Positions 1 through 12,525 of a stretch of DNA of 64,000 nucleotides are shown piece after piece. Origin of the DNA: Paramacrobiotus metropolitanus (taxonomy: Eukaryota > Tardigrada > Eutardigrada > Parachela > Macrobiotidae); assembly GCF_019649055.1 (NCBI RefSeq), contig NW_026570391.1:124001-188000 (forward strand), written 5' to 3'. The stretch's first letter is position 1. The number at the start of each line of letters is the position of its first letter. The notes beneath the pieces are model-generated. The model did not search any database. It was not told the DNA's origin and saw only the letters and a program-made list of their open reading frames with translations. A program made the translations under genes and the position numbers.

Positions 1-200
1 TTTATCGAACGATCCAAAGAGAGAGGCTGCCTCTCTGACACCGGTTACCGTGGGTAGAATGTTGAGACACAGCTGCATGCGCCCTAACGTCAGCAGCTGC
101 GTTAGCGGCATGTAGCGCACGACTGCCGACTGCTGCCTCCAGTCGGCGTACGGGCACTGCATGCCGTCAACGTCGGTGGACGTGGAGTGGACAACCAGCT
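1..200 (-). CDS. possible partial coding exon running off the left edge
   Basis: The minus strand has one frame open from about position 200 to the first base of the window. It reads through the GC-rich part and includes the stretch CPYADWRQQSAVVRYMPL. Base composition changes sharply at about 200, where an AT-rich palindromic tract (205-270) begins; that is compatible with an exon boundary, although I cannot fix a splice site. A GTAACC at about position 50 on the minus strand could be a donor. I do not recognise the protein. Being open for about 65 codons is only modest evidence, so this could be chance. Confidence 0.25.
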
Positions 201-204
201 TTCT

Positions 205-272
205 ACCACTTTTTTCAAATTTGAAATTAATTTTTAAAATTTTTGAAATTAATTTTAAAATTTGAAAAAATA
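205..272. repeat. AT-rich imperfect palindrome
   Basis: Alternating runs of TTCAAATTTGAAA, AATTTTTAAAATTTTTG and AATTTTAAAATTTG make a self-complementary tract. A similar tract lies at about 50503-50570. Both sit next to copies of the dispersed repeat that contains CGGATGTTGCGCGC, so the tract may belong to that element or mark a preferred insertion environment. Confidence 0.5.
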
Positions 273-280
273 AACGGGAG

Positions 281-540
281 AAAGCTGGTTCGCTACCAAA
301 ACGATCTGCATAGTAATGTGGGTCTTCGTGAAAAATTCGAAGAGCATCGGTTCAAAATGAGACTTGGTACACCTCCGCACGTGTAAACTTTTGGAATTTA
401 TTTCACAAATAACTCCCGAACCGGATGTTGCGCGCACAAACGGTTTTTCGCCTATGTATACGAATCCTTTGAAGTGCGCGACAGCGAAAGTTGCCGTGGA
501 TGTATACAAATTTGGTGATATGTGCCGGGCCAAATGCCTT
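281..540 (+). repeat. dispersed repeat DR1, copy 1
   Basis: This copy carries the family landmarks in order: AGACTTGGTACACCT, TTTGGAATTT, CCCGAACCGGATGTTGCG, CGCACAAACGG, a CCTATGTATACGAAT segment, then GTGCGCGACAGCGAAAG and a GTGCCGGGCCAAA end. The same order is found at 28.75, 33.50, 41.56 (reverse), 49.78 (reverse) and 50.57 kb, with partial reverse copies near 26.9 and 56.7 kb. No coding capacity is conserved. The class of element is unknown. Confidence 0.7.
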
Positions 541-1030
541 AACATTGAGTTTTAATATTGGAAACGGCTACAACACATCAACCGCATTTTAGTTATTCGT
601 TTAGATCAGTTACTTTTTTCAATAAATAATTTCTTTTAAAGCGAAAAATAGACGCTTTCCGTGGCTGCTACTTGAATCGCGACTGTCTTTTAACAATTTA
701 ATCCTTGGAGTTTTTCCCTGTACATCCAAGTGTGGATGTGCGGTAAAAAGCGAAACTGTTATTACTTCGCGATGACTTGTTTATAGCCTGAAGGCGTAGA
801 GATACATACGAGATACAGATACAGATACATACGTATTACAGATACAGATACATATTCGTATTTAACTGAATGCAAAACATTCACGAAAAACATACCTTAC
901 ATTGTGGTCTCTTGTAATCTCTGCCTGGAAATATATTCTGAATTGCATACGTGCAATTGTGATGGCTATAAACGGTATAATCGACCGAAGCGTAGCGAAG
1001 GGCTTCTATGTTCAGCGTTTTGTGAAAAAA
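541..1030. other. no gene; GATACA microsatellite at 802-860
   Basis: I see no convincing coding region here. A short GATACA/CATACG microsatellite lies at roughly 802-860. The stretch is otherwise ordinary sequence between a dispersed repeat and a small tandem duplication. Confidence 0.5.
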
Positions 1031-1036
1031 GTGGTA

Positions 1037-1246
1037 TCCGTCGGTCACCGCCACCTAATGCCTTATGCGCGGGCTTACTATCAAACGCACACATGCGCAC
1101 TGGCCGTATATACATACTTAAGCCGCAAGCAAACTATGGCGTCCGTCGGTCACCGCCACCTAATGCACTTATGCGCGGACTTACCATCAAATGCACATAT
1201 GCGCACTGGCTGTGAATACTCAAGCCGCAAGCCAACTATGCCTGGA
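1037..1246 (+). repeat. two tandem copies of a 105-bp unit
   Basis: TCCGTCGGTCACCGCC starts at 1037 and again at 1142. The two 105-bp units match over most of their length, through ACCTAATGC, ATGCGCGG, CACTGGC and AAGCCGCAAGC. The following sequence, 1247-1440, is a degenerate run rich in GCTCGCTCG. The open frames across it are a by-product of the repeat and do not resemble a known protein. Confidence 0.75.
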
Positions 1247-4200
1247 GCCCTGCGCGAGCGTCATGTTTGGCTCACGCTCGCTCGTGTCATTTTAACTATT
1301 GCGAAATTTTTCTCAGCTCGCTCGTGCTGAAACGTCTGCTCGCTCACTCGGCTCGTGTCCAGATTTCTTATTGCTCGGATCGCTCGGCTCGTTGACAATT
1401 TCAAATTTTTCTGCTCAGACCGCTCGCGAGCAAAAGTCAGATGCCGATTAATTGTAAAAACGTACTTTGGTATTTTTATGGCAGCACCGCTGCATGAATT
1501 TGAGCCAATTTATTTCGCGCGAAGCGCGAAGCCAACGCGCATTTTTGGAAGAAAATGGGCTATAAATTCTATAAAAAATTGTACGGGACAGAAAACAGTG
1601 CGAAAACATCGATGTTTTTGCATAAAGTCCTGAGGTTTCCGAAAATATGCCCTTATTGCTTGTACGAGGTGCTTGTACAATTGCCTTTATCGCTTGTATG
1701 CCTTATGCCCTTGTACGAGGTACGCTTGTACGAGACCCTTAATGCTTATTGCTTGTACAGGTAGAATACCTACAACTTTGCGAAAAGTTTGCTGGTTCTG
1801 CAGAACGCCGTCTTCTGCAGAACGCCGTCTTCTGTCGCTTTTTTCCGAAAACTACGTTGATTTGCAAAGATGCCGTATTTCAAACGAAAACATCGATGTT
1901 TTCGCAAGAAAATTCGTTGGGTTCGCAAGAGTGCCGTCATATATGCAAAAAAAATCCATGTTTTTGCGAATAGTGATGAGGCTTCGGAAAATCTTCGTTA
2001 TTTGGTTACAAAAACCGATAATTTTAAACAAAATCCGTCAGTGCAACAGAACGCCGTCATCCGTACGAAATAATCGATGTTTTCGCGAAAAACAGGTGGT
2101 TTGCAAAGATGCCGTATTTCAAGCGAAAACATCGATGCTTTCGCAAGAAAATTCGTTGGGTTCGCAAGAGTGCTGTCATATATGGAAAAACATCGATGTT
2201 TTTGCGAATAGTCCTGAGGTTTCTAAAAATTTGCCGTTATTGCTTCTGAGATACGTGGTACCTATGATTTTGCAAGAAGGCCGCCGGTTCTGCAGACGGC
2301 AGTCTTTCGCGCGAAATCACCGATGTTTTCGCAAGAAAATTCGTTGGGTTCGCAAGAGTGCTGTCATATACGCAGAAATATCGATGTTTCCGCGTATAGT
2401 CCGGAGGTTTCCAAAAATACGCCGTAAATGCTTCTGAGATACCTATGATCTTGCAAAAAGGCCGCTGGTTCTGAGGACGGCAGTCATCCGCGCGAAATCA
2501 CCGATGTTTTCGCGAAAAATACGTTGATTTACAAAGATGCCGTATTTCAAACGAAAACATCGATGTTTTCGCAAGAAAATTGGCCGATTTCAAACGAAAA
2601 CACATCGATGTTTTCGCAAGAAAATTCGTTGGGTTCGCAAGAGTGCTGTCATATATGCAAAAACATCGATGTTTTTGCGAATTGTCCTGAGGTTTCTAAA
2701 AATATGCCGTTATTGCTTCTGAGGTACCTATGGTTTTGCAAAAAGGCCGCTGGTTCTGCAGACTGCCATCGTCCGCGAAAACTCATCGATGTTTTCGCGA
2801 AAAATACGTTGATTTGCAAAGATGCCGTATTTCAAACGAGAACATCAATGTTTTCGCAAGAAAATTCGTTGGTTCGCAAGAGTGCCGTCATTTGCAAAAG
2901 TCGATGTTTCCGCAGATAGCCTGAGGTTTCCAAAAATACGCCGTATTTTTCTGAGATACCCATGATTTTGCAAAAGGCCGCTGGTTCCGCAGACGGCAGT
3001 CTTCCGCGAAAACATCGATGTTTTCGCGAAAATACGTTGATTTACAAAGATGCCGTATTTCAAACGAAAACATCGATGTTTTCGCAAGAAAATTCGTTGG
3101 GTTCGCAAGAGTGCTATCATATACGCAAAAACATCGATGTTTTTGCGAATAGTCCTGAGGTTTCTAAAAATATGCCGTTATTGCTTCTGAGATACCTATG
3201 ATTTTGCAAAAAGGCCGCTGGTTCTGCAGACGGCAGTCTTCTGCGCGAAATTATCGATGTTTTCGCGAAAAATACGTTGATTTAAAAAGATGCCGTATTT
3301 CAACCGAGAACATCAAAGTTTTCGCAAGAAAATTGGTTGGGTTAGCAAGAGTACCGCCATTTATGCAAAAACATCGATGTTTCCGCAGATAGACCTGAGG
3401 TTTCCAAAAATACGCCGTTATTTTTTCTGAGATACCCATGATTTTGCAAAAAGGCCGCTGGTTCTGCAGACGGCAGTCTTCCGCGCAAACCATCGATGTT
3501 TTCGCGAAAGATACGTTGATTTACAAAGATGCCGTATTTCAAACGAAAACATCGATGTTTTCGCAAGAAAATTCGTTGGGTTCGCAAGAGTGCTATCATA
3601 TACGCAAAAACATCGATGTTTTTGCGAATAGTCCTGAGGTTTCTAAAAATACGCCGTTATTTTTTCTGAGATACCCATGATTTTGCAAAAAAACAGCTGG
3701 TTCTGCAGACGGCAGTCTTCCGCGCAAACCATCGATGTTTTCGCGAAAGATACGTTGATTTACAAAGATGCCGTATTTCAAACGAAAACATCGATGTTTT
3801 TGCAAGAAGATTCGTTGGGTTCGCAAGAGTGCTGTCATATACGCAGAAATATCGATGTTTCCGCGTATAGTCCGGAGGTTTCCAAAAATACGCCGTAAAT
3901 GCTTCTGAGATACCTATGATCTTGCAAAAAGGCCGCTGGTTCTGCAGACGGCAGTCATCCGCGCGAAATCACCGATGTTTTCGCGAAAAATACGTTGATT
4001 TACAAAGATGCCGTATTTCAAGCGAAAACATCGATGTTTTCGCAAGAAAATTCGTTGGGTTCGCAAGAGTGCTGTCATATATGGAAAAACATCGATGTTT
4101 TTGCGAATAGTCCTGAGGTTTCGAAAAATATGCCGTTATTGCTTCTGAGATACGTGGTACCTATGATTTTGCAAGAAGGCCGCTTGTTCAGCAGACGGCA

Positions 4201-7200
4201 GCATTCCGCGCGAAATCACCGAAGTTTTCGCGAAAAATACGTTGATTTACAAAGATGCCGTATTTCAACCGAAAACATCAAAGTTTTCGCAAGAAAATTG
4301 GTTGGGTTAGCAAGAGTACCGCCATTTATGCTAAAACATCGATGTTTCCGCATATAGACCTGAGGTTTCCAAAAATACGCCAATAATTCTTCTGAGATAC
4401 CTATGATTTTGGAAAAAGGCCGCTGGTTCTGCAGACGGCAGTCTTCCGCGCGAAATCACCGAAGTTTTCGCGAAAAATACGTTGATTTACAAAGATGCCG
4501 TATTTCAAACGAAAACATCGATGTTTTTGCAAGAAGATTCGTTGGGTTCGCAAGAGTGCTGTCATATATGGAAAAACATCGATGTTTGTGCGAATAGTCC
4601 TGAGGTTTCTAAAAATATGCCGTTATTGCTTCTGAGATACCTATGGTTTTGCAAAAAGGCCGCTGGTTCTGCACACTGCCGTCGTCCGCGCAAAATCATC
4701 GATGTTTTCGCGAAAAATACGTTGATTTACAAAGATGCCGTATTTCAAACGAAAACATCGATGTTTTCGCTAGAAAATTCGTTGGGTTACCAAGAGTGCC
4801 GTCATTTATGCAGAAACATCGATGTTTCCGCGTATAGTCCGGAGGTTTCCAAAAATACCTTGTAAATGCTTCTGAGATACCTATGATCTTGCAAAAAGGC
4901 CGCTGGTTCTGCAGACGGCAGTCTTCCACGCGATATCATCGATGTTTTCGCGAAAAATACGTTGATTTTCAAAAATGCCGTATTTCAAGCGAAAACATCG
5001 ATGTTTTCGCAAGAAGATTCGTTGGTTGCGCAAGAGTGCTGTCATATACGCAAAAACATCGATGTTTTCGCATATAGTCCTAAGGTTTCCAAAAATACGC
5101 CGTTATTTCTTCTGAGATACCTATGATTTTGCAAAAAGGCCGCTGGTTCTGCAGACGGCAGTCTTCCGCGCAAATCATCGATGTTTTCGCGAAAAATACG
5201 TTGATTTACAAAGATGCCGTATTTCAAACGAAAACATCGATGTTTTCGCAAGAAAATTCGTTGGGTTCGCAAGAGTGCTGTCATATATGCAAAAACATCG
5301 ATGTTTTTGCGAATAGTCCTGAGGTTTCTAAAAATATGCCGTTATTGCTTCTGAGATACCTATGATTTTGCAAAAAGGCCGTTGGTTCTGCAGACGGCAG
5401 TCTTCCACGCGATATCATCGATGTTTTCGCGAAAAATACGTTGATTTTCAAAAAATACCGTATTTCAAGCGAAAACATCGATGTTTTTCCAAGAAGACTC
5501 GTTGGGTTCGCAAGCGGGCTGTCATATACGCAGAAACATCGATGTTTCCGCGTATAGTCCGGAGTTTTCCAAAAATACGCCGTAAATGCTTCTGAGATAC
5601 CTATGATTTTGCAAAAAGGCCGTTGGTTCTGCAGACGGCAGTCTTCCACGCGATATCATCGATGTTTTCGCGAAAAATACGTTGATTTACAAAGATGCCG
5701 TATTTCAAGCGAAAACATCGATGTTTTCGCAAGAAAATTCGTTGGGTTCGCAAGAGTGCTGTCATATATGGAAAAACATCGATGTTTTTGCGAATAGTCC
5801 TGAGGTTTCGAAAAATATGCCGTTATTGCTTCTGAGATACGTGGTACCTATGATTTTGCAAGAAGGCCGCTTGTTCAGCAGACGGCAGCATTCCGCGCGA
5901 AATCACCGAAGTTTTCGCGAAAAATACGTTGATTTACAAAGATGCCGTATTTCAACCGAAAACATCAAAGTTTTCGCAAGAAAATTGGTTGGGTTAGCAA
6001 GAGTACCGCCATTTATGCAAAAACATCGATGTTTCCGCATATAGACCTGAGGTTTCCAAAAATACGCCAATAATTCTTCTGAGATACCTATGATTTTGCA
6101 AAAAGGCCGCTGGTTCTGCAGACGGCAGTCTTCCGCGCAAATCATCGATGTTTTCGCGAAAGATACGTTGATTTACAAAGATGCCGTATTTCAAACGAAA
6201 ACATCGACGTTTTCGCAAGAAAATTCGTTGGGTTCGCAAGAGTGCTGTCATATACGCAAAAACATCGATGTTTTTGCGAATAGTCCTGAGGTTTCTAAAA
6301 ATATGCCGTTATTGCTTCTGAGATACCTATGATTTTGCAAAAAGGCCGCTGGTTCTGCAGACGGCAGTCTTCCGCGCGAAATCATTGATGTTTTCGCGAA
6401 AAATACGTTGATTTAAAAAGATGCCGTATTTCAAGCGAAAACATCGATGTTTTTGCAAGAAGATTCGTTGGGTTCGCAAGAGTGCTGTCATATATGGAAA
6501 AACATCGATGTTTGTGCGAATAGTCCTGAGGTTTCTAAAAATATGCCGTTATTGCTTCTGAGATACCTATGGTTTTGCAAAAAGGCCGCTGGTTCTGCAG
6601 ACGGCAGTCTTCCACGCGATATCATCGATGTTTTCGCGAAAAATACGTTGATTTTCAAAAATGCCGTATTTCAAAGCGAAAACATCGATGTTTTCGCAAG
6701 AAGATTCGTTGGTTGCGCAAGAGTGCTGTCATATACGCAAAAACATCGATGTTTTCGCATATAGTCCTAAGGTTTCCAAAAATACGCCGTTATTTCTTCT
6801 GAGATACCTATGATTTTGCAAAAAGGCCGCTGGTTCTGCAGACGGCAGTCTTCCGCGCAAATCATCGATGTTTTCGCGAAAAATACGTTGATTTACAAAG
6901 ATGCCGTATTTCAAACGAAAACATCGATGTTTTCGCAAGAAAATTCGTTGGGTTCGCAAGAGTGCTGTCATATATGCAAAAACATCGATGTTTCTGCGAA
7001 TAGTCCTGAGGTTTCTAAAAATATGCCGTTATTGCTTCTGAGATACCTATGATTTTGCAAAAAGGCCGTTGGTTCTGCAGACGGCAGTCTTCCACGCGAT
7101 ATCATCGATGTTTTCGCGAAAAATACGTTGATTTTCAAAAATACCGTATTTCAAGCGAAAACATCGATGTTTTTCCAAGAAGATTCGTTGGGTTTGCAAG

Positions 7201-7459
7201 CGTGCTGTCATATACGCAGAAACATCGATGTTTCCGCGTATAGTCCGGAGTTTTCCAAAAATACGCCATAAATGCTTCTGAGATACCTGTGATTTCGTTG
7301 GTTCTGCAGACTGCCGTCGTTCGCGCAAAATCATCGATGTTTTCGCGAAAAGTATGTTGATTTACAAAGATGCCGTATTTCAAACGAAAACATCGATGTT
7401 TTCGCAAGGAAATTCGTTGGGTTCGCAAGAGTGCCGTCATATATGCAAAAAAATCGATG

Positions 7460-7572
7460 TTTTTGCGAATAGTGATGAGGTTTCGGAAAATCTTCGTTAT
7501 TTGGTTACAAAAACCGATAAGTTTGAGCAAAATCCGTCAGTGCTGCAGAACGCCGTCTTCCGTGCGAAATAA
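7460..7572 (+). repeat. variant monomer type E of the satellite
   Basis: In some units the C and D monomers are replaced by a block containing TTCGTTATTTGGTTACAAAA, then AAATCCGTCAGTGC and AACGCCGTCTTCCGTGCG, leading into a palindrome. The same variant recurs at about 1975-2070, 8420-8530, 9780-9890, 11380-11490, 17775-17880, 18010-18120, 18500-18600, 19215-19320, 19930-20040, 20165-20275, 20655-20755, 21370-21470, 22385-22490 and 22870-22970. It is the older-looking variant because it also appears near both edges. Confidence 0.8.
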
Positions 7573-7899
7573 TCGATGTTTTCGCCAAAAACAGTTGGTT
7601 TGCAAAAATGCCGTATTTCAAGGGAAACCATCGATGTCTTTGCATGAAGATTCGTTGGGTTCGCTAGAGTGCCGTCATACATATGCAAAAACATCGATGT
7701 TTTCGCATATAGTCCTAAGGTTTCCAAAAATATGCCGTTATTGCTTCTCAGTTACCTATGATTTTGCAAAAAGGCCGTTGGTTCTGCAGACTGACGTCGT
7801 TCGCGCAAAATCATCGATGTTTTCGCGAAAAATATGCTAATTTACAAAGATGCCGTATTTCAAACGAAAACATCGATGTTCTCGCAAGAAGTTTCGTTG

Positions 7900-10800
7900 G
7901 GTGCGCAAGAGTGCTGTCATATACGCAGAAACATCGATGTTTCCGCGTATAGTCCGGAGTTTTCCAAAAATACGCCGTAAATGCTTCTGAGATACCTATG
8001 ATTTTGCAAAAAGGCCGTTGGTTCTGCAGACTGCCAAGTCCGCGCAAAATCATTGATGTTTTCGCGAAAAATACGTTTATTTTTGCAGAGATGCCGCATT
8101 TCAAGCGAAAACATCGATGTTTTCGCTAGAAAATTCGTTGGGTTAGCAAGAGTGCCGTCATTTATGCAAAAACATCGATGTTTCCCCATATAGTTCTGAG
8201 GTTTCCAAAAATACGCCGTTATTTCTTCTGTGATACCTATGATTTTGCAAAAAGGTCGCTGGTTCTGCAGACGGCAGACTTCCGCGCGAAATCATCGATG
8301 TTTCCGCGAAACATACGTTGATTTACAAAGATGCCGTATTTCAAGCGAAAACATCGATGTTTTCGCAAGAAAATTCGTTGGGTTTGCAAGAGTGCCGTCA
8401 TATATGCAACAAAATCGATGTTTTTGCGGATAGTGATGAGGCTTCGGAAAATCTTCGTTATTTGGTTACAACAACCGATAAGTTTGAGCAAAATCCGTCA
8501 GTGCAGCAGAACGCCGTCTTCCGTGCGAAATAATCGATGTTTTCGACAAAAACAGTTGGTTTGGCAAAATTCCGTATTTCAAGGGAAACCATCGATGTCT
8601 TTGCATGAAGATTCGTTGGGTTTGCTAGAGTGCCGTCATACATATGCAAAAACATCGATGTTTTCGCATATAGTCCTAAGGTTTCCAAAAACATGCCGTT
8701 ATTGCTTCTCAGTTACCTATGATTTTGCAAAAAGGCCGCTGGTTCTGCAGACTGACGTCTTCCGCGCGAAATCATCGATGTTTCCGCGAAAAATACGTTG
8801 ATTTACAAAGATGCCGTCTTTCAAGCGAAAACATCGATGTTTTCGCAAGAAGATTCGTTGGTTGCGCAAGAGTGCTGTCATATACGCAAAAACATCGATG
8901 TTTTTGCATATAGTCCTGAGGTTTTTAAAAATATGCCGTTGTTGCTTCTGAGATACCTATGATTTTGCAAAAAAAACGCTGGTTCTGCAGACTGCCGTCG
9001 TTCGCGCAAAATCAGCGATGTTTTCGCGAAAAATATGCTAATTTACAAAGATGCCGTATTTCAAACAAAAACATCGATGTTTTCGCAAGAAGTTTCGTTG
9101 GGTGCGCAAGAGTGCTGTCATATACGCAGAAACATCGATGTTTTTGCATATAGTTCTGAGGTTTCTAAAAATATGCTGTTATTGCTTCCGAGATACCTAT
9201 GATTTTGCAAAAAAACCGTTGGTTCTGCAGACTGCCGTCGTTCGCGCAAAATTCGTTGGGTTCGCAAGAGTGCTGTCATATACGCAGAAACATCGATGTT
9301 TCCGCGTATAGTCCGGAGTTTTCCAAAAATACGCCGTAAATGCTTCTGAGATACCTATGATTTTGCAAAAAGGCCGTTGGTTCTGCAGACTGCCAAGTCC
9401 GCGCAAAATCATTGATGTTTTCGCGAAAAATACGTTTATTTTTGCAGAGATGCCGCATTTCAAGCGAAAACATCGATGTTTTCGCTAGAAAATTCGTTGG
9501 GTTAGCAAGAGTGCCGTCATTTATGCAAAAACATCGATGTTTCCCCATATAGTTCTGAGGTTTCCAAAAATACGCCGTTATTTCTTCTGTGATACCTATG
9601 ATTTTGCAAAAAGGTCGCTGGTTCTGCAGACGGCAGACTTCCGCGCGAAATCATCGATGTTTCCGCGAAACATACGTTGATTTACAAAGATGCCGTATTT
9701 CAAGCGAAAACATCGATGTTTTCGCAAGAAAATTCGTTGGGTTTGCAAGAGTGCCGTCATATATGCAACAAAATCGATGTTTTTGCGGATAGTGATGAGG
9801 CTTCGGAAAATCTTCGTTATTTGGTTACAACAACCGATAAGTTTGAGCAAAATCCGTCAGTGCAGCAGAACGCCGTCTTCCGTGCGAAATAATCGATGTT
9901 TTCGACAAAACAGTTGGTTTGGCAAAATTCCGTATTTCAAGGGAAACCATCGATGTCTTTGCATGAAGATTCGTTGGGTTTGCTAGAGTGCCGTCATACA
10001 TATGCAAAAACATCGATGTTTTCGCATATAGTCCTAAGGTTTCCAAAAACATGCCGTTATTGCTTCTCAGTTACCTATGATTTTGCAAAAAGGCCGCTGG
10101 TTCTGCAGACTGACGTCTTCCGCGCGAAATCATCGATGTTTCCGCGAAAAATACGTTGATTTACAAAGATGCCGTCTTTCATGCGAAAACATCGATGTTT
10201 TCGCAAGAAGATTCGTTGGTTGCGCAAGAGTGCTGTCATATACGCAAAAACATCGATGTTTTTGCATATAGTCCTGAGGTTTTTAAAAATATGCCGTTGT
10301 TGCTTCTGAGATACCTATGATTTTGCAAAAAAAACGCTGGTTCTGCAGACTGCCGTCGTTCGCGCAAAATCAGCGATGTTTTCGCGAAAAATATGCTAAT
10401 TTACAAAGATGCCGTATTTCAAACAAAAACATCGATGTTTTCGCAAGAAGTTTCGTTGGGTGCGCAAGAGTGCTGTCATATACGCAGAAACATCGATGTT
10501 TTTGCATATAGTTCTGAGGTTTCTAAAAATATGCTGTTATTGCTTCCGAGATACCTATGATTTTGCAAAAAAACCGTTGGTTCTGCAGACTGCCGTCGTT
10601 CGCGCAAAATTCGTTGGGTTCGCAAGAGTGCTGTCATATATGCAAAAACATCGATGTTTTTGCGAACATTCCCGAGGTTTCCAAAAATACGCCGTTATTT
10701 CTTCTGCGATACCTATGATTTTGCAAATAGGCCGCTGGTTCTGCAGACGGCAGTCTTCCGCCCGAAATTATCGATGTTTTCGCCAAAAACAGTTGATTTG

Positions 10801-12525
10801 CAAAAATGTCGTATTTCAAGCGCAAACATCGATGTTTTCGCTAGAAAATTCGTTGGGTTAGCAAGAGTGCCGTCGTTTATGCAAAAACATCGATGTTTCC
10901 GCAGATAGACCTGAGGTTGCCAAAAATACGCCGTAATTTCTTCTGAGATACCTATGATTTTGCAAAAAGGCCGCTGGTTCTGCAGACGGCAGTCTTCCGC
11001 GCAAATCATCGATGTTTTCGCGAAAGATACGTTGATTTACAAAGATGCCGTATTTCAAACGAATATAACGATGTTTTCGCAAGAAAATTCGTTGGGTTAG
11101 CAAGAGTGCCGTCATTTATGCAAAAACATCGATGTTTCCCCATATAGTTCTGAGGTTTCCAAAAATACGCCGTTATTTCTTCTGTGATACCTATGATTTT
11201 GCAAAAAGGTCGCTGGTTCTGCAGACGGCAGACTTCCGCGCGAAATTATCGATGTTTCCGCGAAACATACGTAGATTTACAAAGATGCCGTATTTCAAGC
11301 GAAAACATCGATGTTTTCGCAAGAAAATTCGTTGGGTTTGCAAGAGTGCCGTCATATATGCAACAAAATCGATGTTTTTGCGGATAGTGATGAGGCTTCG
11401 GAAAATCTTCGTTATTTGGTTACAAAAACCGATAAGTTTGAGCAAAATCCGTCCGTGCAGCAGAACGCCGTCTTCCGTGCGAAATAATCGATGTTTTCGA
11501 CAAAAACAGTTGGTTTGGCAAAATTCCGTATTTCAAGGGAAACCATCGATGTCTTTGCATGAAGATTCGTTGGGTTCGCTAGAGTGCCGTCATACATATG
11601 CAAAAACATCGATGTTTTCGCATATAGTCCTAAGGTTTCCAAAAACATGCCGTTATTGCTTCTCAGTTACCTATGATTTTGCAAAGAGGCCGCTGGTTCT
11701 GCAGACTGACGTCTTCCGCGCGAAATCATCGATGTTTCCGCGAAAAATACGTTGATTTACAAAGATGCCGTCTTTCAAGCGAAAACATCGATGTTTTCGC
11801 AAGAAGAATCGTTGGTTGCGCAAGAGTGCTGTCATATACGCAAAAACATCGATGTTTTTGCATATAGTCCTGAGGTTTTTAAAAATATGCCGTTGTTGCT
11901 TCTGAGATACCTATGATTTTGCAAAAAAAACGCTGGTTCTGCAGACTGCCGTCGTTCGCGCAAAATCAGCGATGTTTTCGCGAAAAATATGCTAATTTAC
12001 AAAGATGCCGTATTTCAAACAAAAACATCGATGTTTTCGCAAGAAGTTTCGTTGGGTGCGCAAGAGTGCTGTCATATACGCAGAAACATCGATGTTTTTG
12101 CATATAGTCCTGAGGTTTCTTAAAATATGCTGTTATTGCTTCCGAGATACCTATGATTTTGCAAAAAAACCGTTGGTTCTGCAGACTGCCGTCGTTCGCG
12201 CAAAATTCGTTGGGTTCGCAAGAGTGCTGTCATATATGCAAAAACATCGATGTTTTTGCGAACAGTCCCGAGGTTTCCAAAAATACGCCGTTATTTCTTC
12301 TGAGATACCTATGATTTTGCAAAAAGGCCGCTGGTTCTGCAGACGGCAGTCTTCCGCCCGAAATCATCGATGTTTTCGCCAAAAACAGTTGATTTGCAAA
12401 AATGTCGTATTTCAAGCGCAAACATCGATGTTTTCGCTAGAAAATTCGTTGGGTTAGCAAGAGTGCCGTCGTTTATGCAAAAACATCGATGTTTCCGCAG
12501 ATAGACCTGAGGTTGCCAAAAATAC
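7900..12525 (+). repeat. re-duplicated block inside the satellite (offsets about 1,359 and 1,596 bp)
   Basis: Long, near-identical stretches repeat at fixed offsets. Sequence from about 7.90 to 9.28 kb recurs 1,359 bp later, and sequence from about 9.50 to 10.92 kb recurs 1,596 bp later, reaching about 12.52 kb. Rare variants such as GGAAACCATCGATGTCTTTG and a TTCGACAAAA change are carried along. The offsets are close to multiples of the 240-bp unit with small indels, so these are recent block duplications rather than fresh monomer amplification. Confidence 0.85.

Noticed and set aside
1673-2437. Longest satellite open frame (254 codons), and many 60-207-codon frames on both strands of the array
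   Set aside because: The palindromes contain no stop codons and the 240-bp unit is a multiple of three, so long frames arise automatically in several frames at once. No frame is preserved across the whole array, indels break all of them, and no domain is visible.
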